NCBI GenBank assembly: GCA_021613375.1
Contig: CM038709.1
Location: 39,577,656 to 39,641,655, forward strand
Source: Megaleporinus macrocephalus
Taxonomy: Eukaryota; Chordata; Actinopteri; Characiformes; Anostomidae
Length of the DNA: 64,000 nt
Reading direction: 5' to 3'
Position numbers and translations under genes: made by a program. A model generated the notes under the pieces. The model had not been told where the DNA came from. It made no database searches and saw only the letters and a program-made list of their open reading frames with translations. Of this stretch, positions 1 through 11,455 are shown in pieces. The first letter of the stretch is position 1. Each line of letters starts with the position of its first letter.

Positions 1-3000
1 CAGCTTGTAGAACAGTGTAAAGTAGTCAGTGTACAGCTTGTAGAACAGTGTAAAGTAGTCAGTGTACAGCTTGTAGAACAGTGTAAAGTATTCAGTGTAC
101 AGCTTGTAGAACAGTGTAAAGTAGTCAGTGTACAGCTTGTAGAAAAGTGTAAAGTAGACAGTGTACAGCTTGTAGAACAGTGTAAAGTAGGCAGTGTACA
201 GATTGTAGAACAGTGTAAAGTAGGCAGTGTACAGATTGTAGAACAGTGTAAAGTAGTCACTGTACAGCTTGTAGAACAGTGTACAGTAGTCATTGTACAG
301 CTTGTAGAACAGTGTAAAGTAGTCAGTGTACAGCTTGTAGAACAGTGTAAAGTAGTCAGTGTACAGCTTGTATAACAGTGTAAAGTAGTCATTGTGCAGC
401 TTGTAGAACAGTGTAAAGTAGTCAGTGTACAGCTTGTATAACAGTGTAAAGTAGTCAGTGTACAGCTTGTAGAACAGTGTACAGTAGTCATTGTGCAGCT
501 TGTAGAACAGTGTAAAGTAGTCAGTGTACAGCTTGTAGAACAGTGTACAGCAGTCAGTGTACAGCTTGTAGAACAGTGTAAAGTAGTCAGTGTACAGCTT
601 GTAGAACAGTGTAAAGTAGTCAGTGTACAGCTTGTAGAACAGTGTAAAGTAGTCAGTGTACAGCTTGTAGAACTGTGTAGTCAGTGTACAGCTTGTAGAA
701 CAGTGTACAGTGGTCATTGTACAGCTTGTAGAACAGTGTAAAGTAGTCATTGTACAGCTTGTAGAACATTTTAAAGTAGTCAGTGTACAGCTTGTAGAAC
801 AGTGTAAAGTAGTCAGTGTACAGCTTGCATAACAGTGTAAAGTAGTCATTGTACAGCTTGTAAAACAGTGTAAAGTAGTCAGTGTACAGCTTGTATAACA
901 GTGTAAAGTAGTCAGTGTACAGCTTGTAGAACAGTGTAGTCAGTGTACAGCTTGTAGAACAGTGTACAGTGGTCATTGTGCAGCTTGTAGAACAGTGTAA
1001 AGTAGTCAGTGTACAGCTTGTAGAACAGTGTACAGCAGTCAGTGTACAGCTTGTAGAACAGTGTAAAGTAGTCAGTGTACAGCTTGTAGAACAGTGTAAA
1101 GTAGTCATTGTACAGCTTGTAGAACAGTGTAAAGTATTCAGTGTTCAGCTTGTAGAACAGTGTAAAGTAGTCATTGTACAGCTTGTAGAACAGTGTACAG
1201 CAGTCAGTGTACAGCTTGTAGAACTGTGTAGTCAGTGTACAGCTTGTAGAACAGTGTAAAGTATTCAGTGTACAGCTTGTAGAACAGTGTAAAGTAGTCA
1301 GTGTACAGCTTGTAGAACAGTGTAAAGTAGTCATTGTACAGCTTGTAGAACAGTGTACAGTAGTCAGTGTACAGATTGTAGAACAGTGTAAAGTAGTCAC
1401 TGTTCAGCTTGTAGAACAGTGTACAGTAGTCAGTGTACAGCTTGTAGAACAGTGTAAAGTAGTCAGTGTACAGCTTGTAGAACAGTGTACAGCAGTTACT
1501 GTACAGCTTGTAGAAAAGTGTACAGCAGTCAGTGTACAGCTTGTAGAACAGTGTACAGTAGTCACTGTACAGCTTGTAGAACAGTGTAAAGTAGTCAGTG
1601 TACAGCTTGTAGAACAGTGTAAAGTAGTCAGTGTACAGCTTGTAGAACAGTGTAAAGTAGGCAGTGTACAGATTGTAGAACAGTGTAAAGTAGGAGGTGT
1701 ACAGATTGTAGAACAGTGTAAAGTAGTCGCTGTACAGCTTGTAGACCAGTGTACAGTAGTCATTGTACAGCTTGTAGATCAGTGTAAAGTAGTCAGTGTA
1801 CAGCTTGTAGAACAGTGTAAAGTAGTCAGTGTACAGCTTGTAGAACAGTGTACAGTAGTCATTGTGCAGTTTGTAGAACAGTGTAAAGTAGTCAGTGTAC
1901 AGCTTGTAGAACAGTGTACAGTAGTCAGTGTACAGCTTGTAGAACAGTGTAAAGTAGTCACTGTACAGCTTGTGGAACAGTGTACAGTAGTCATTGTACA
2001 GCTTGTAGAACAGTGTAAAGTAGTCAGTGTACAGCTTGTAGAACAGTGTACAGCAGTCAGTGTACAGCTTGTAGAACAGTGTAAAGTAGTCAGTGTACAG
2101 CTTGTATAACAGTGTAAAATAGTCAGTGTACAGCTTGTAGAACAGTGTAAAGTAGTCAGTGTACAGCTTGTAGAACAGTGTAAAGTAGTCAGTGTACAGC
2201 TTGTAGAACTGTGTAGTCAGTGTACAGCTTGTAGAACAGTATGCAGTAGTCATTGTGCAGCTTGTAGAACAGTGTAAAGTAGTCAGTGTACAGCTTGTAT
2301 AACAGTGTACAGTAGTCAGTGTACAGCTTGTAGAACAGTGTAAAGTAGTCATTGTACAGCTTGTAGAACAGTGTAAAGTAGTCAGTGTACAGCTTGTAGA
2401 ACAGTGTACAGCAGTCAGTGTACAGCTTGTAACACAGTGTAAAGTAGTCAGTGTACAGCTTGTATAACAGTGTACAGTAGTCAGTGTACAGCTTGTAGAA
2501 CAGTGTAAAGTAGTCATTGTACAGCTTGTAGAACAGTGTAAAGTATTCAGTGTACAGCTTGTAGAACAGTGTAAAGTAGTCATTGTACAGCTTGTAGAAC
2601 AGTGTACAGCAGTCAGTGTACAGCTTGTAGAACTGTGTAGTCAGTGTACAGCTTGTAGAACAGTGTAAAGTATTCAGTGTACAGCTTGTAGAACAGTGTA
2701 AAGTAGTCAGTGTACAGATTGTAGAACAGTGTAAAGTAGTCACTGTTCAGCTTGTAGAACAGTGTACAGTAGTCAGTGTACAGCTTGTAGAACAGTGTAA
2801 AGTAGTCAGTGTACAGCTTGTAGAACAGTGTACAGCAGTCACTGTACAGCTTGTAGAAAAGTGTACAGCAGTCAGTGTACAGCTTGTAGAACAGTGTACA
2901 GTAGTCACTGTACAGCTTGTAGAACAGTGTAAAGTAGTCAGTGTACAGCTTGTAGAACAGTGTAAAGTAGGCAGTGTACAGATTGTAGAACAGTGTAAAG

Positions 3001-4856
3001 TAGGAAGTGTACAGATTGTAGAACAGTGTAAAGTAGTCGCTGTACAGCTTGTAGACCAGTGTACAGTAGTCATTGTACAGCTTGTAGACCAGTGTAAAGT
3101 AGTCAGTGTGCAGCTTGTAGAACAGTGTAAAGTAGTCAGTGTACAGCTTGTAGAACAGTGTACAGTAGTCATTGTGCAGCTTGTAGAACAGTGTAAAGTA
3201 GTCAGTGTACAGCTTGTATAACAGTGTAAAGTGGTCAGTGTACAGCTTGTAGAACAGTGTACAGTAGTCATTGTGCAGCTTGTAGAACAGTGTAAAGTAG
3301 TCAGTGTACAGCTTGTAGAACAGTGTAAAGTAGTCAGTGTACAGCTTGTAGAACAGTGTAAAGCAGTCAGTGTACAGGTTGTAGAAAAGTGTACAGTAGT
3401 CAGTGTACAGATTGTAGAACAGTGTAAAGTAGTCACTGTTCAGCTTGTAGAACAGTGTACAGTAGTCAGTGTACAGCTTGTAGAACAGTGTAAAGTAGTC
3501 AGTGTACAGCTTGTATAACAGTGTACAGTAGTCAGTGTACAGCTTGTAGAACAGTGTAAAGTAGTCACTGTACAGCTTGTAGAACAGTGTAAAGTATTCA
3601 GTGTACAGCTTGTAGAACAGTGTAAAGTAGTCATTGTACAGCTTGTAGAACAGTGTACAGCAGTCAGTGTACAGCTTGTAGAACTGTGTAGTCAGTGTAC
3701 AGCTTGTAGAACAGTGTAAAGTATTCAGTGTACAGCTTGTAGAACAGTGTAAAGTAGTCAGTGTACAGCTTGTATAACAGTGTAAAGTAGTCAGTGTACA
3801 GCTTGTAGAACAGTGTAAAGTAGTCAGTGTACAGCTTGTAGAACAGTGTAAAGTAGTCAGTGTACAGCTTGTAGAACAGTGTAAAGTAGTCATTGTACAG
3901 CTTGTAGAACAGTGTACAGTAGTCAGTGTACAGCTTATATAACAGTGTAAAGTAGTCAGTGTACAGCTTGTATAACAGTGTAAAGTAGTCAGTGTACAGA
4001 TTGTAGAACAGTGTAAAGTAGTCAGTGTACAGCTTGTATAACAGTGTACAGTAGTCAGTGTACAGCTTGTAGAACAGTGTACAGTAGTCATTGTGCAGCT
4101 TGTAGAACAGTGTAAAGTAGTCAGTGTACAGCTTGTATAACAGTGTACAGTAGTCAGTGTACAGCTTGTAGAACAGTGTAAAGTAGTCAGTGTACAGCTT
4201 GTAGAACAGTGTAAAGTAGTCAGTGTACAGCTTGTATAACAGTGTACAGTAGTCAGTGTACAGCTTGTAGAACAGTGTAAAGTAGTCAGTGTACAGCTTG
4301 TAGAACAGTGTAAAGTAGTCAGTGTACAGCTTGTAGAACAGTGTACAGTAGTCATTGTGCAGCTTGTAGAACAGTGTAAAGTAGTCAGTGTACAGCTTGT
4401 ATAACAGTGTACAGTAGTCAGTGTACAGCTTGTAGAACAGTGTAAAGTAGTCAGTGTACAGCTTGTAGAACAGTGTAAAGTAGTCAGTGTACAGCTTGTA
4501 TAACAGTGTAAAGTAGTCAGTGTACAGCTTATAGAATAGTATAAAGTAGTCATTGTGCAGCTTGTAGAACAGTGTACAGTAGTCATTGTACAGCTTGTAG
4601 AACAGTGTACAGTAGTCACTGTACAGCTTGTAGAACAGTGTAAAGTAGTCAGTGTACAGCTTGTAGAACAGTGTACAGTAGTCATTGTGCAGCTTGTAGA
4701 ACAGTGTAAAGTAGTCAGTGTACAGCTTGTAGAACAGTGTAAAGTATTCAGTGTACAGCTTGTAGAACAGTGTACAGTAGTCATTGAACAGCTTGTGTAC
4801 AGCAGTGTACAGCTTATAGAACAGTATAAAATAGTCAGTGTACAGCTTGTAGAGCT
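1..4856. repeat. 33-bp minisatellite, about 147 units, derived from a Tc1-like element
   Basis: Head-to-tail 33-bp units (cagcttgtagaacagtgtaa followed by agtagtcagtgta) fill the first 4.86 kb and continue off the left edge. Recurrent variants change single bases (aaagt/acagt, gtagaa/gtataa, gtcagt/gtcatt). At least six units are 28 bp long because five bases are missing, for example at about 670, 930, 1221, 2206, 2630 and 3681. Because 33 is divisible by three and the unit lacks stops in several frames, long open frames appear on both strands; none is a plausible gene. The array stops at about 4856, where the non-coding tail of a Tc1-like element begins, and the unit matches the subterminal sequence of that element. 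Confidence 0.97.
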
Positions 4857-5281
4857 GTGCCCTCAAAATAATTCAACACACTGCCATTCATGTCTAAACC
4901 ACTGGTAATAAAATTGAGTACACTCCTTTTGTCAGTATTTTGTGTGGCCACCATCATTTTCCAGCACTGCCTTAACTCTCTTGGGCATGGAGTTCATTAG
5001 AGCTTTACCGGTTCTCACTGGAATCCTCTTCCACTCCTCCATGACAACATCACAGAGCTGGTGGATGTTACAGACCTTGCGCTCCTCCATCTTTCATTTG
5101 AGAACGCCCCACAGATGCTCAATAGGGTTTGACGACAGGAACTTTACACTCTTAAATAAGCTGCACACTGAATACTTTACATTGTATCAAAGTATCATAT
5201 CTTCAGTGTTGTCCTGTAAAAAGATATAATAAAATATTTACAACAATGTGAGGGGTGTACTCACTTTTTTGAGATACTGTA
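4857..5281 (-). mobile_element. Tc1/mariner-like element, internally deleted, flanked by its own minisatellite
   Basis: From 4857 the plus strand carries, reversed, the 3' non-coding tail of a common fish Tc1-like element and then the end of its transposase gene. At about 5131 homology breaks. The rest (5131-5281) is a terminal repeat reading outward, ending tgagatactgta at a TA. The transposase N-terminal part is missing. The right terminal region contains, as single copy, the sequence that is tandemly repeated at 1-4856: 38 of 45 positions at 5141-5185 match the reverse complement of the array unit. The left terminus lies beyond the window or was consumed by the array. Assignment rests on the terminal motif, the transposase remnant and my memory of the family. 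Confidence 0.85.
4932..5130 (-). pseudogene. Tc1-like transposase, C-terminal fragment
   Basis: Reading the minus strand from 5130 gives NPIEHLWGVLK, one in-frame TGA, then KMEERKVCNIHQL, MEEWKRIPVR, MPKRVKAVLEN and a final GGHTKY before a natural stop at 4932. This is the end of the DDE transposase domain of the Tc1 superfamily: the NPIEHLW motif precedes the third catalytic acid in the intact protein. The first two catalytic acids and the DNA-binding half are absent, and the premature TGA near 5110 rules out function. It would have cut and pasted the parent element at TA sites. I chose these limits from the homology break at about 5131 and the terminal stop. Confidence 0.85.
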
Positions 5282-6426
5282 TAAAGTTTTTCAGTATTTC
5301 AGTATTTTGCTGTCTTCCCATTCAGAGAGGTAGACGTCCAGTCTTGTATAACTGGAAATGACAAAGATGGCTTTAGAGTGAACAGACTTTGTAGTCTTTA
5401 AAAGCCCAGAACCCTTCAAAGCTACTTCTTGAAATCAACCAGCCAACCCTTTAGAAAATTGCAAAACTGCACCCTGACTAGCCAAACACACTGAATGCAA
5501 CTCCTTCCATTACAACAATGCATCTCAAAAATATCAAGCCTCTAGCATAGAGACAGACAGCATACCTCTAATCATTAAATAAAAAAAGCAGCAGGAAATC
5601 AGTCTCCACCTTTTGGTTGCAGGAATTTGGAAGATGACTATTGGAGGCGAGCGATTAAGAACAAATAACCAGTAAAAATAATGAGGCCATTTCTGAAACA
5701 GTGCCGTTCAAAAAGGGTCTTTTGTGAGGCTGAACAACACTTGGTTTTCGAGTCAGATCTGTGATTTGTAAGGAGCTCCGTTCCAATGCTGTGCTAACTG
5801 TTCCAAGAATAATGACTTTAGCTTGAAGCAATATGCTAAATCAGTTAAGGAGAACTGCAGTGTGCAGCTTTTCTAGTAGGCCAAGTAAATGCCTGGCTTG
5901 CGTTTCAGGCCTGCTGCAATACCACATTAACAGTTTCAATCAGTTATACATAAGTCGTTGCACGCGTATGTACAAACATGGTACAGGCTTTGCTTGGGTT
6001 GCATCAGCCTCAGCTGAAGAGTAATGAGTAACAAGAAGCAGATATAATCTCTCATCATCCTCTTTTCTTAGAACCCCTGCCTTGTGCCTCCACTTGCACC
6101 TGTAGCTGCTGAACAGTTGGTCAGTTTGTCCGTGCCCTGACCACAGGACTGCTGTTGCACATACTGTTTGGATGCTGGACCTTTCTCAGCACAGCAGAGA
6201 CACTTTGCAATGTTGTGTATGTGTAGCATTGTACAAAGTCCAACTAGGTACCAAATGCTTTCTACCAAAAAGCATTTGGGACTGGACTTGAACCTCGTTC
6301 AGTGAATCTATATTTCAGAGTGATTTTGGAGCATTTCTATTGGTCCAGAGGATAGAAAGAACAGCTGTCATGTTCAAGTGATATAAAAAAATGTAAATCA
6401 ATGGAGAAACAAAGGAGGCGAGCGTG
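5282..6426. other. Unassigned intergenic sequence
   Basis: About 1.1 kb with no coding region, RNA gene or repeat that I recognise. Short open frames at 5833-6024 (plus) and 6068-6268 (minus) have no recognisable motif. Confidence 0.5.
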
Positions 6427-7040
6427 GTGGTGTAGTGGTTAGTACGGTGGTGTAGTGATTAGTATGGTGGTGTAGTGGTTAGTATGGTGGTGTAGTGGTT
6501 AGTATGGTGGTGTAGTGGTTAGTACGGTGGTGTAGTGGTTAGTATGGTGGTGTAGTGGTTAATATGGTGGTGTAGTGGTTAGTATGGTGGTGTAGTGATT
6601 AGTATGGTGGTGTAGTGGTTAGTATGGTGGTGTAGTGATTAGTATGGTGGTGTAGTGGTTAGTATGGTGGTGTAGTGGTTAGTACGGTGGTGTAGTGATT
6701 AGTATGGTGGTGTAGTGGTTAGTATGGTGGTGTAGTGGTTAGTACGGTGGTGTAGTGGTTAGTATGGTGGTGTAGTGGTTAGTAAGGTGGTGTAGTGGTT
6801 AGTACGGTGGTGTAGTGGTTAGTATGGTGGTGTAGTGGTTAGTATGGTGGTGTAGTGGTTAGTATGGTGGTGTAGTGGTTAGTATGGTGGTGTAGTGGTT
6901 AGTAAGGTGGTGTAGTGGTTAGTATGGTGGTGTAGTGGTTAGGACGGTGGTGTAGTGGTTAGTATGGTGGAGTAGTGGTTAGTATGGTGGTGTAGTGGTT
7001 AGTATGGTGGTGTAGTGGTCAGTATGGTGGTGTAGTGGTC
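6427..7040 (+). repeat. 20-bp minisatellite made from a SINE A-box, about 31 units
   Basis: Roughly 31 head-to-tail copies of a 20-bp unit, ggtggtgtagtggttagtat, with few substitutions (gtacgg, gtgatt, gtaagg). The unit contains TGGTGTAGTGGTTAG, which resembles the A-box of a tRNA-type Pol III promoter. The array runs directly into the rest of a tRNA-like SINE body at 7041, so it is an expansion of the 5' end of that SINE. Homogeneity between units suggests recent expansion. Confidence 0.95.
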
Positions 7041-7350
7041 ACCACTGTCTCCTCACAGTAAGATGATCTGGGTTGGATTCCCGGTCCAGGTGGTTCTGTG
7101 TGGAGTGTGTATGTTCTCTCTGTGCTTGAGTGGGTTTCCTTCGGGTATTGCAGTTTCCTCTCATAGTCCAAACACATGCATGCATTAGATTGATTGGTCA
7201 CTCTAAACTGTCTGTAGTTGTGAGTGAGTGAGTGAGTGAGTGAGTGTGTGTTGGCCATGCAATGGACTGGCGACCTGTCCATGGTGTACGCCCTCTTCGC
7301 TCAGTGGTGCTGGCATTGGCTCCAGTGGCCCCGGCTAGCGGGATAAAGCA
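7020..7350 (+). mobile_element. tRNA-like SINE (fish dispersed repeat), body
   Basis: The last A-box copy (tggtgtagtggtcac, 7028-7042) is followed about 30 bp later by a B-box-like gggttggattccc at 7070-7082, the layout of a tRNA-derived Pol III promoter. Downstream come the familiar fish repeat segments gagtgggtttcct, a GTGA run at 7216-7245, and ggactggcgacctgtccatg near the 3' end. A second, 5'-truncated copy lies at 54450-54670. It encodes no protein and would depend on a partner LINE for movement. The exact family name is not certain to me. Confidence 0.8.
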
Positions 7351-7864
7351 GAAGATGATCTATTGATGACTATTATTTAACTGAATTTCTGTTTATATGC
7401 TGTTAAACTGTAAGTTAATATGAAGTTCATTCATTTATTTATTTATACAATGTCAGTTAATTCATTCAAAGAAATCATGATGTTAAGCCTTGTGGTCTAC
7501 ACAACAAGCCAGATAACTTCGTAGAACCTTAGAGTGGAGAAACATTTAAGATCATGATGACCACAAGAATATAGTTTTTACTGTCCAGTCCAGCTGTGTT
7601 TAATATAAGCAGAAATTTGTTTTATTCCTGGATTTTTTTTATTAAATGCAGCTTTGTTCGCCACTCAGTTGTACCCAAGGGTTGTATTCTGATGAGAAAG
7701 TGAAATCAAGGCATATCGTCTATTGGTAGTTTACAGTCACGTGATTAAGTTTACTGGAGATCTCCAGCTGGAGGATCTAAAATAAAAAGCAGAGCAGATT
7801 TGAGATGAAGAGCCTGTAGATGATAATACAAGAAAAAGATAGATATGGAAAATCGCCAGCTAAA
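7351..7864. other. Unassigned intergenic sequence
   Basis: About 0.5 kb of AT-rich sequence with no recognisable feature. Confidence 0.5.
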
Positions 7865-7872
7865 ATCTAAAC

Positions 7873-8639
7873 TAGAGATGGAAAGATCGATTGGCTATGT
7901 ATTGGTATTTCTCCAATTTAGCCGATCCCGAGAGCACATAACTCCTTCATTTTCCACAGACTGACTAAAAGAGCGCCTTGCGAGAACAGTTTTCCGTTGC
8001 CGTATGTGATTCAGACTCATCCAGAGTGTTTTTTAAATCTGTAAAATTAACCGTGTCTCGTTGAGGAACCAAGACAAAGACATTTAACTCTACTAATCTG
8101 ATACGGTTTTAGAGTACTCCCGCGGCTGAATACAGTGAGTATCAGCAAACAGCAGAGCTAGCACGCACAGCTAGCACAAAACAAACAACCCAGAACACCA
8201 TACAGACCAGATCTGACCGGTACGAACAGCAGCAGCAACAATTCAAGATCTACATTTACTGATAACAGATTTTTGTTTAAAAAAAACAGAGTCTGCATTT
8301 AATGACTGCAGTTTTTACTACATGTATTTAATTAGCTTTTTTCGTTTTAAATTAAGGGTCTAAATGTAATGATTGTAGTATTGGGGATTTTTGTTTGATT
8401 TACTTTGTTTATTTACTGTTAATTTTGTTAAAAATATTATGCTGTTTCACATGAGCTTGTTAAAAATGGTAATAAACCAGTTTCAACCATGTTTCATGAC
8501 TTGCTTGCGCTAATAACTACATGTAGCCCTGCCGTGGCATACAGCCCCGCCCTCAATCGGTATCGGCTATCGGCCGTTCGCGTTGAAAGGTGATCGGTGA
8601 TCGGAATCAGACTCAAAAACGCTGATCGGTCCATCTCTA
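7873..8639. mobile_element. Non-autonomous hAT element with perfect 8-bp target duplication
   Basis: The element begins tagagatggaaagatcgat and ends atcggtccatctcta, giving imperfect terminal inverted repeats of at least 14 bp. It is flanked on both sides by the identical 8-mer atctaaac (7865-7872 and 8640-8647), the target-site duplication size of hAT transposons. At 767 bp with no transposase frame it must have moved using an enzyme made elsewhere. A related 916-bp copy is at 22618-23533; the two share internal blocks such as the cagagctagcac region and the Kozak-free AT-rich right half. Confidence 0.9.
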
Positions 8640-8647
8640 ATCTAAAC

Positions 8648-9041
8648 CATCTAACATCGTATTATTGTACATAGTTATTTAAAGATACCAATGCATGCAG
8701 GCCTGTGCAAATATTAGAAAAGGTAAATATTGTATATAGAGATTTAGATACTTTGGTTGGGCACCTGCCGGTAGTATTAATTACTGATTGGTCTAGATCA
8801 GGGAGAGCTAGTTACATATAAAACGGTAGATAAGCACAGAGCCGGGAAAACACATTGGTAGGGTATGTGCGTGAGAGGCTGCAGCATTGGTTTAAGCAGG
8901 GCTGTGGACAGTAGTAGGTGGTAGTGTATAGTCCACCAAGGCTCGGCTCCTGCTAGTGTGAAAGTGTATGTGGCTTTTGTATATATGGTTTTATATGGTC
9001 ACCACCTCTCTCAGTGAACCTCCTGACCACTCACCCCCACG

Positions 9042-9045
<4 letters not shown>
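8648..9045. other. Unassigned intergenic sequence
   Basis: About 0.4 kb with no recognisable feature. Confidence 0.5.

Positions 9046-9124
<79 letters not shown>
9046..9124. repeat. (TA)n microsatellite
   Basis: An almost uninterrupted run of TA dinucleotides, about 39 repeats, bordered by tttt on the left and tatactgtc on the right. Confidence 0.97.
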
Positions 9125-9125
<1 letters not shown>

Positions 9126-10257
9126 TGTCTATATATAAGATCTAATACTGCTGTCTCTGTAATTTGTGTGAAAAGCCTTTGATTTCAGCTGAAAAAACAC
9201 CAACGTCTCCCGTGTGGATGAATAGAAAGCTGACATAAGAGGACTGACGTAATTCTGGAGCTTTTTTAAGCTGCCGTGTGAGCCAGAAGCTTACTGTAAT
9301 CAAACACAGAGGCCTTAGCTGTGTCTGTGTAGCAGTGTGAGGGAGCACAGGTGAATGGGGATTACCTGAGCGACCCGGGGGGGGAAATGACACACAGGAG
9401 CAGCTGTAATCTCTGTGATGCTACACACTGTGTGGGCGTGTAAGAGAGAAAGACGTGGCAGAGGCCTAGCTGTGATTTTATGGGCACCTGTGCAAAGAAA
9501 TACATTTCCTGGCATATAAGAACGACTTTCAGTGGATAAAACAGGGAAAACGTAATCAGATTGTTTACTCAATATGCTTCAGCTGATGCTCTCAAGGCAT
9601 GTCAGTCCACCCACTGGCATCTAAACTTAAAGCACTCCTAAAGTCATAATTGAATACACCTACATTGGTTTTTGTTTGTTTATTTTTAATATACAAATAC
9701 ACAACATTGCTCCTGCAATGCAGATTCAGCCCTGTTTTGTAACCCTGACCCCTTGTTAAGCTGACATTGGGTACTAACAAGAATATGAATCACAAGTAGC
9801 TGGACGAGAACCTACTATGTCTTTCCATTTGTTCTCTTTCCGTAAGTGTTGTAGCTTTTTGTTCGTAAATGTAATCATAATCGTAAACTCCCTCCCACAG
9901 CATCCACTTTTCTCAGCTGCCGGAAACACCTTTTTTCTGTGTTACAAGATGACATCATCTCATAACCCAATCGTTATTGCCCACCTACCAACACGCTTTG
10001 GCCACATTTACACAACATACAAACAGTGTGTTGAAAAGATAGACCCCTCAGAAACCACACAGCTCCAGAACCAGCTTGCGAAAGTGAATCTACTGACTTG
10101 TTTCACCAGACTTTCAGGATCTGACTCTGATTCAAACTGATACAGCAGAACCAACGTCATGATAAGAACAGCCACAGCAGCGTGGGGGTGGAATGTGTAG
10201 CAGGATGCTGCCTTGCCGGTGGCCAATTAGAAGAAGGTGCGTAAAATGTTATTATAG
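9125..10257. other. Unassigned intergenic sequence
   Basis: About 1.1 kb. Open frames of 62-107 codons occur on both strands (for example 9817-10140 plus and 9315-9572 minus), overlap each other and show no domain or family motif, so I do not call them genes. Confidence 0.5.
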
Positions 10258-10683
10258 CACAGAGTTCACAATTTTACATTAAAAAACACTCACTATCTCC
10301 ACACAGCCCATAAAAAGATGAGATTGGTGGGAGTTGCAGCTTAGTTATGTACATTACAAATGAGCCAATCACACTCCAGTGTACTAAAATAGTCTAATGA
10401 GCGGATGAACCATACGCCAACGAGAGTGCGCAGGAAGCCTTATGCCAGCCTCGAATGAGCTCCAAACAGTAATGAGAAGCAATGTGAACCCACACTACCA
10501 ATGCTAAACCAATTCCAGCTACTGCTTATTAAGAACAGCAGCAGCACCTGATAGAAGACAGAAAGCGAGAACTCATTGCCCCTGCCTCGTTGCCTCAGCC
10601 CTCACGTCCCACAACAATGCCACCATGGTGCTGTGCAGCTATTAGCTAAGCAAGAAGCTAGAATTATACACAATCACATTCTG
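10258..10683 (+). repeat. Left arm of a 425-bp inverted repeat
   Basis: This block is the reverse complement of 13656-14078 at high identity, from the outer end (agagttcacaattttac against gtaaaaatgtgaactc) to the inner end (acaatcacattctg against cagaatgtgattgt). It includes the shared stretch around accatggtg and gcagcagcacctgat. Small substitutions and indels show that the arms are not recent. It is either a dispersed repeat present twice in opposite orientation or the arms of a foldback-like element. Confidence 0.88.
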
Positions 10684-10790
10684 GGAGGCGGAGCTTAAAA
10701 GGGGGTAAATACAGATGTACAGTATTGGAAAAATATAGTGCTTTGGGAAAACTGAGGCCTGTAAATCTGTTCTAGTAAATCGGTTCTAGC
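10684..10790 (+). repeat. Direct repeat, copy 1, flanking a Tc1 fragment
   Basis: About 105 bp, beginning gggaggcggagcttaaa and containing gatgtacagta and gctttgggaaaactga. It recurs in the same orientation at 11350-11455. The two copies bracket a Tc1 transposase fragment, so they may be parts of one disrupted repeat or of a local duplication. Confidence 0.75.
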
Positions 10791-10859
10791 AGCAGACTCT
10801 CCATTTTTCGAAAAAGAAGAGGTGTTGATGACTTGACTTGGAGGAAATGTCTACCTAGC

Positions 10860-11345
10860 CTTCACTTACCATCCCAGCTTGAAAGAAAGCCTGGGATGTA
10901 TATGATTTCCATGCACAGCAGTATGTGGAGTTCAGAATGGTGCTGTAGAGGAAAGGCATCCAGTATGTGGCAGTTCTGTGGACCTATTTGGTGAAAGAGG
11001 TCAACAGTCCATAGAATCGTCCAAGCTTACAGCCTACAGTGACTCAGAAAACCACTGTGTACTGTGCTGAGCACACAAGCATCTAAGAATGTACAACATG
11101 TCCAATCTTAAGGCGGATGGGCTACAACAGCAAAAAAAGAAGCCACCGTGGACACAGAACTGGACTCACCAGAACTGGACAGTTGAAAGCTGCTGACGAA
11201 TCTAGATTTCTGCTGAGGATCTCAGGTGGTAAGGTCAGAATGTGTCGTCAAATGCATGAATCCATGGACCCAGCCAGTTCAGGCTGGTGGAGGTGGTGTA
11301 ATGGTGTAAGACATGTTTTCTTGGCACATTTGAGCATACTAGGCT
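10860..11345 (+). pseudogene. Tc1-like transposase, internal fragment
   Basis: In pieces, the plus strand matches the middle of a fish Tc1-like transposase. After a degraded helix-turn-helix/linker region, the reading frame from 11117 gives MGYNSKKRSHR, then DESRFLLRISGGKVR and HESMDP. The second of these corresponds to the conserved D-E-S-R-F segment that carries a catalytic aspartate. A frame change follows: the next block reads QAGGGGVMV and FSWH in another frame. There is no C-terminal part and no terminal inverted repeat. It is a dead internal fragment, flanked by 105-bp direct repeats at 10684 and 11350. Confidence 0.75.
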
Positions 11346-11349
11346 CATT

Positions 11350-11455
11350 GGGAGGCGGGGCTTAAACAGGGTAGATACAGATGTACAGTATGGGGAAAAT
11401 ATAATGCTTTGGGAAAACTGATTAATGCAAATCTATTTATAATAAATCTATTTTA
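11350..11455 (+). repeat. Direct repeat, copy 2
   Basis: Second copy of the 105-bp sequence at 10684-10790, with scattered differences (gggaggcggggcttaaa, then gtagatacagatgtacagta). Confidence 0.75.

Noticed and set aside
1204..4866. Very long tyrosine/cysteine/threonine-rich frames on both strands of the 33-bp array (up to 723 codons)
   Set aside because: They follow from a period divisible by three and stop-free units. Both strands and several frames are open at once, variants are not biased to third positions, and there is no upstream gene structure.
4942..5229. 95-codon plus-strand frame as a gene
   Set aside because: It is antisense to the Tc1 transposase remnant; the minus-strand reading carries the recognisable motifs.
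6427..7082. tRNA gene cluster
   Set aside because: A-box-like units repeat without acceptor stem, anticodon arm or B-box in each unit; only SINE sequence follows.
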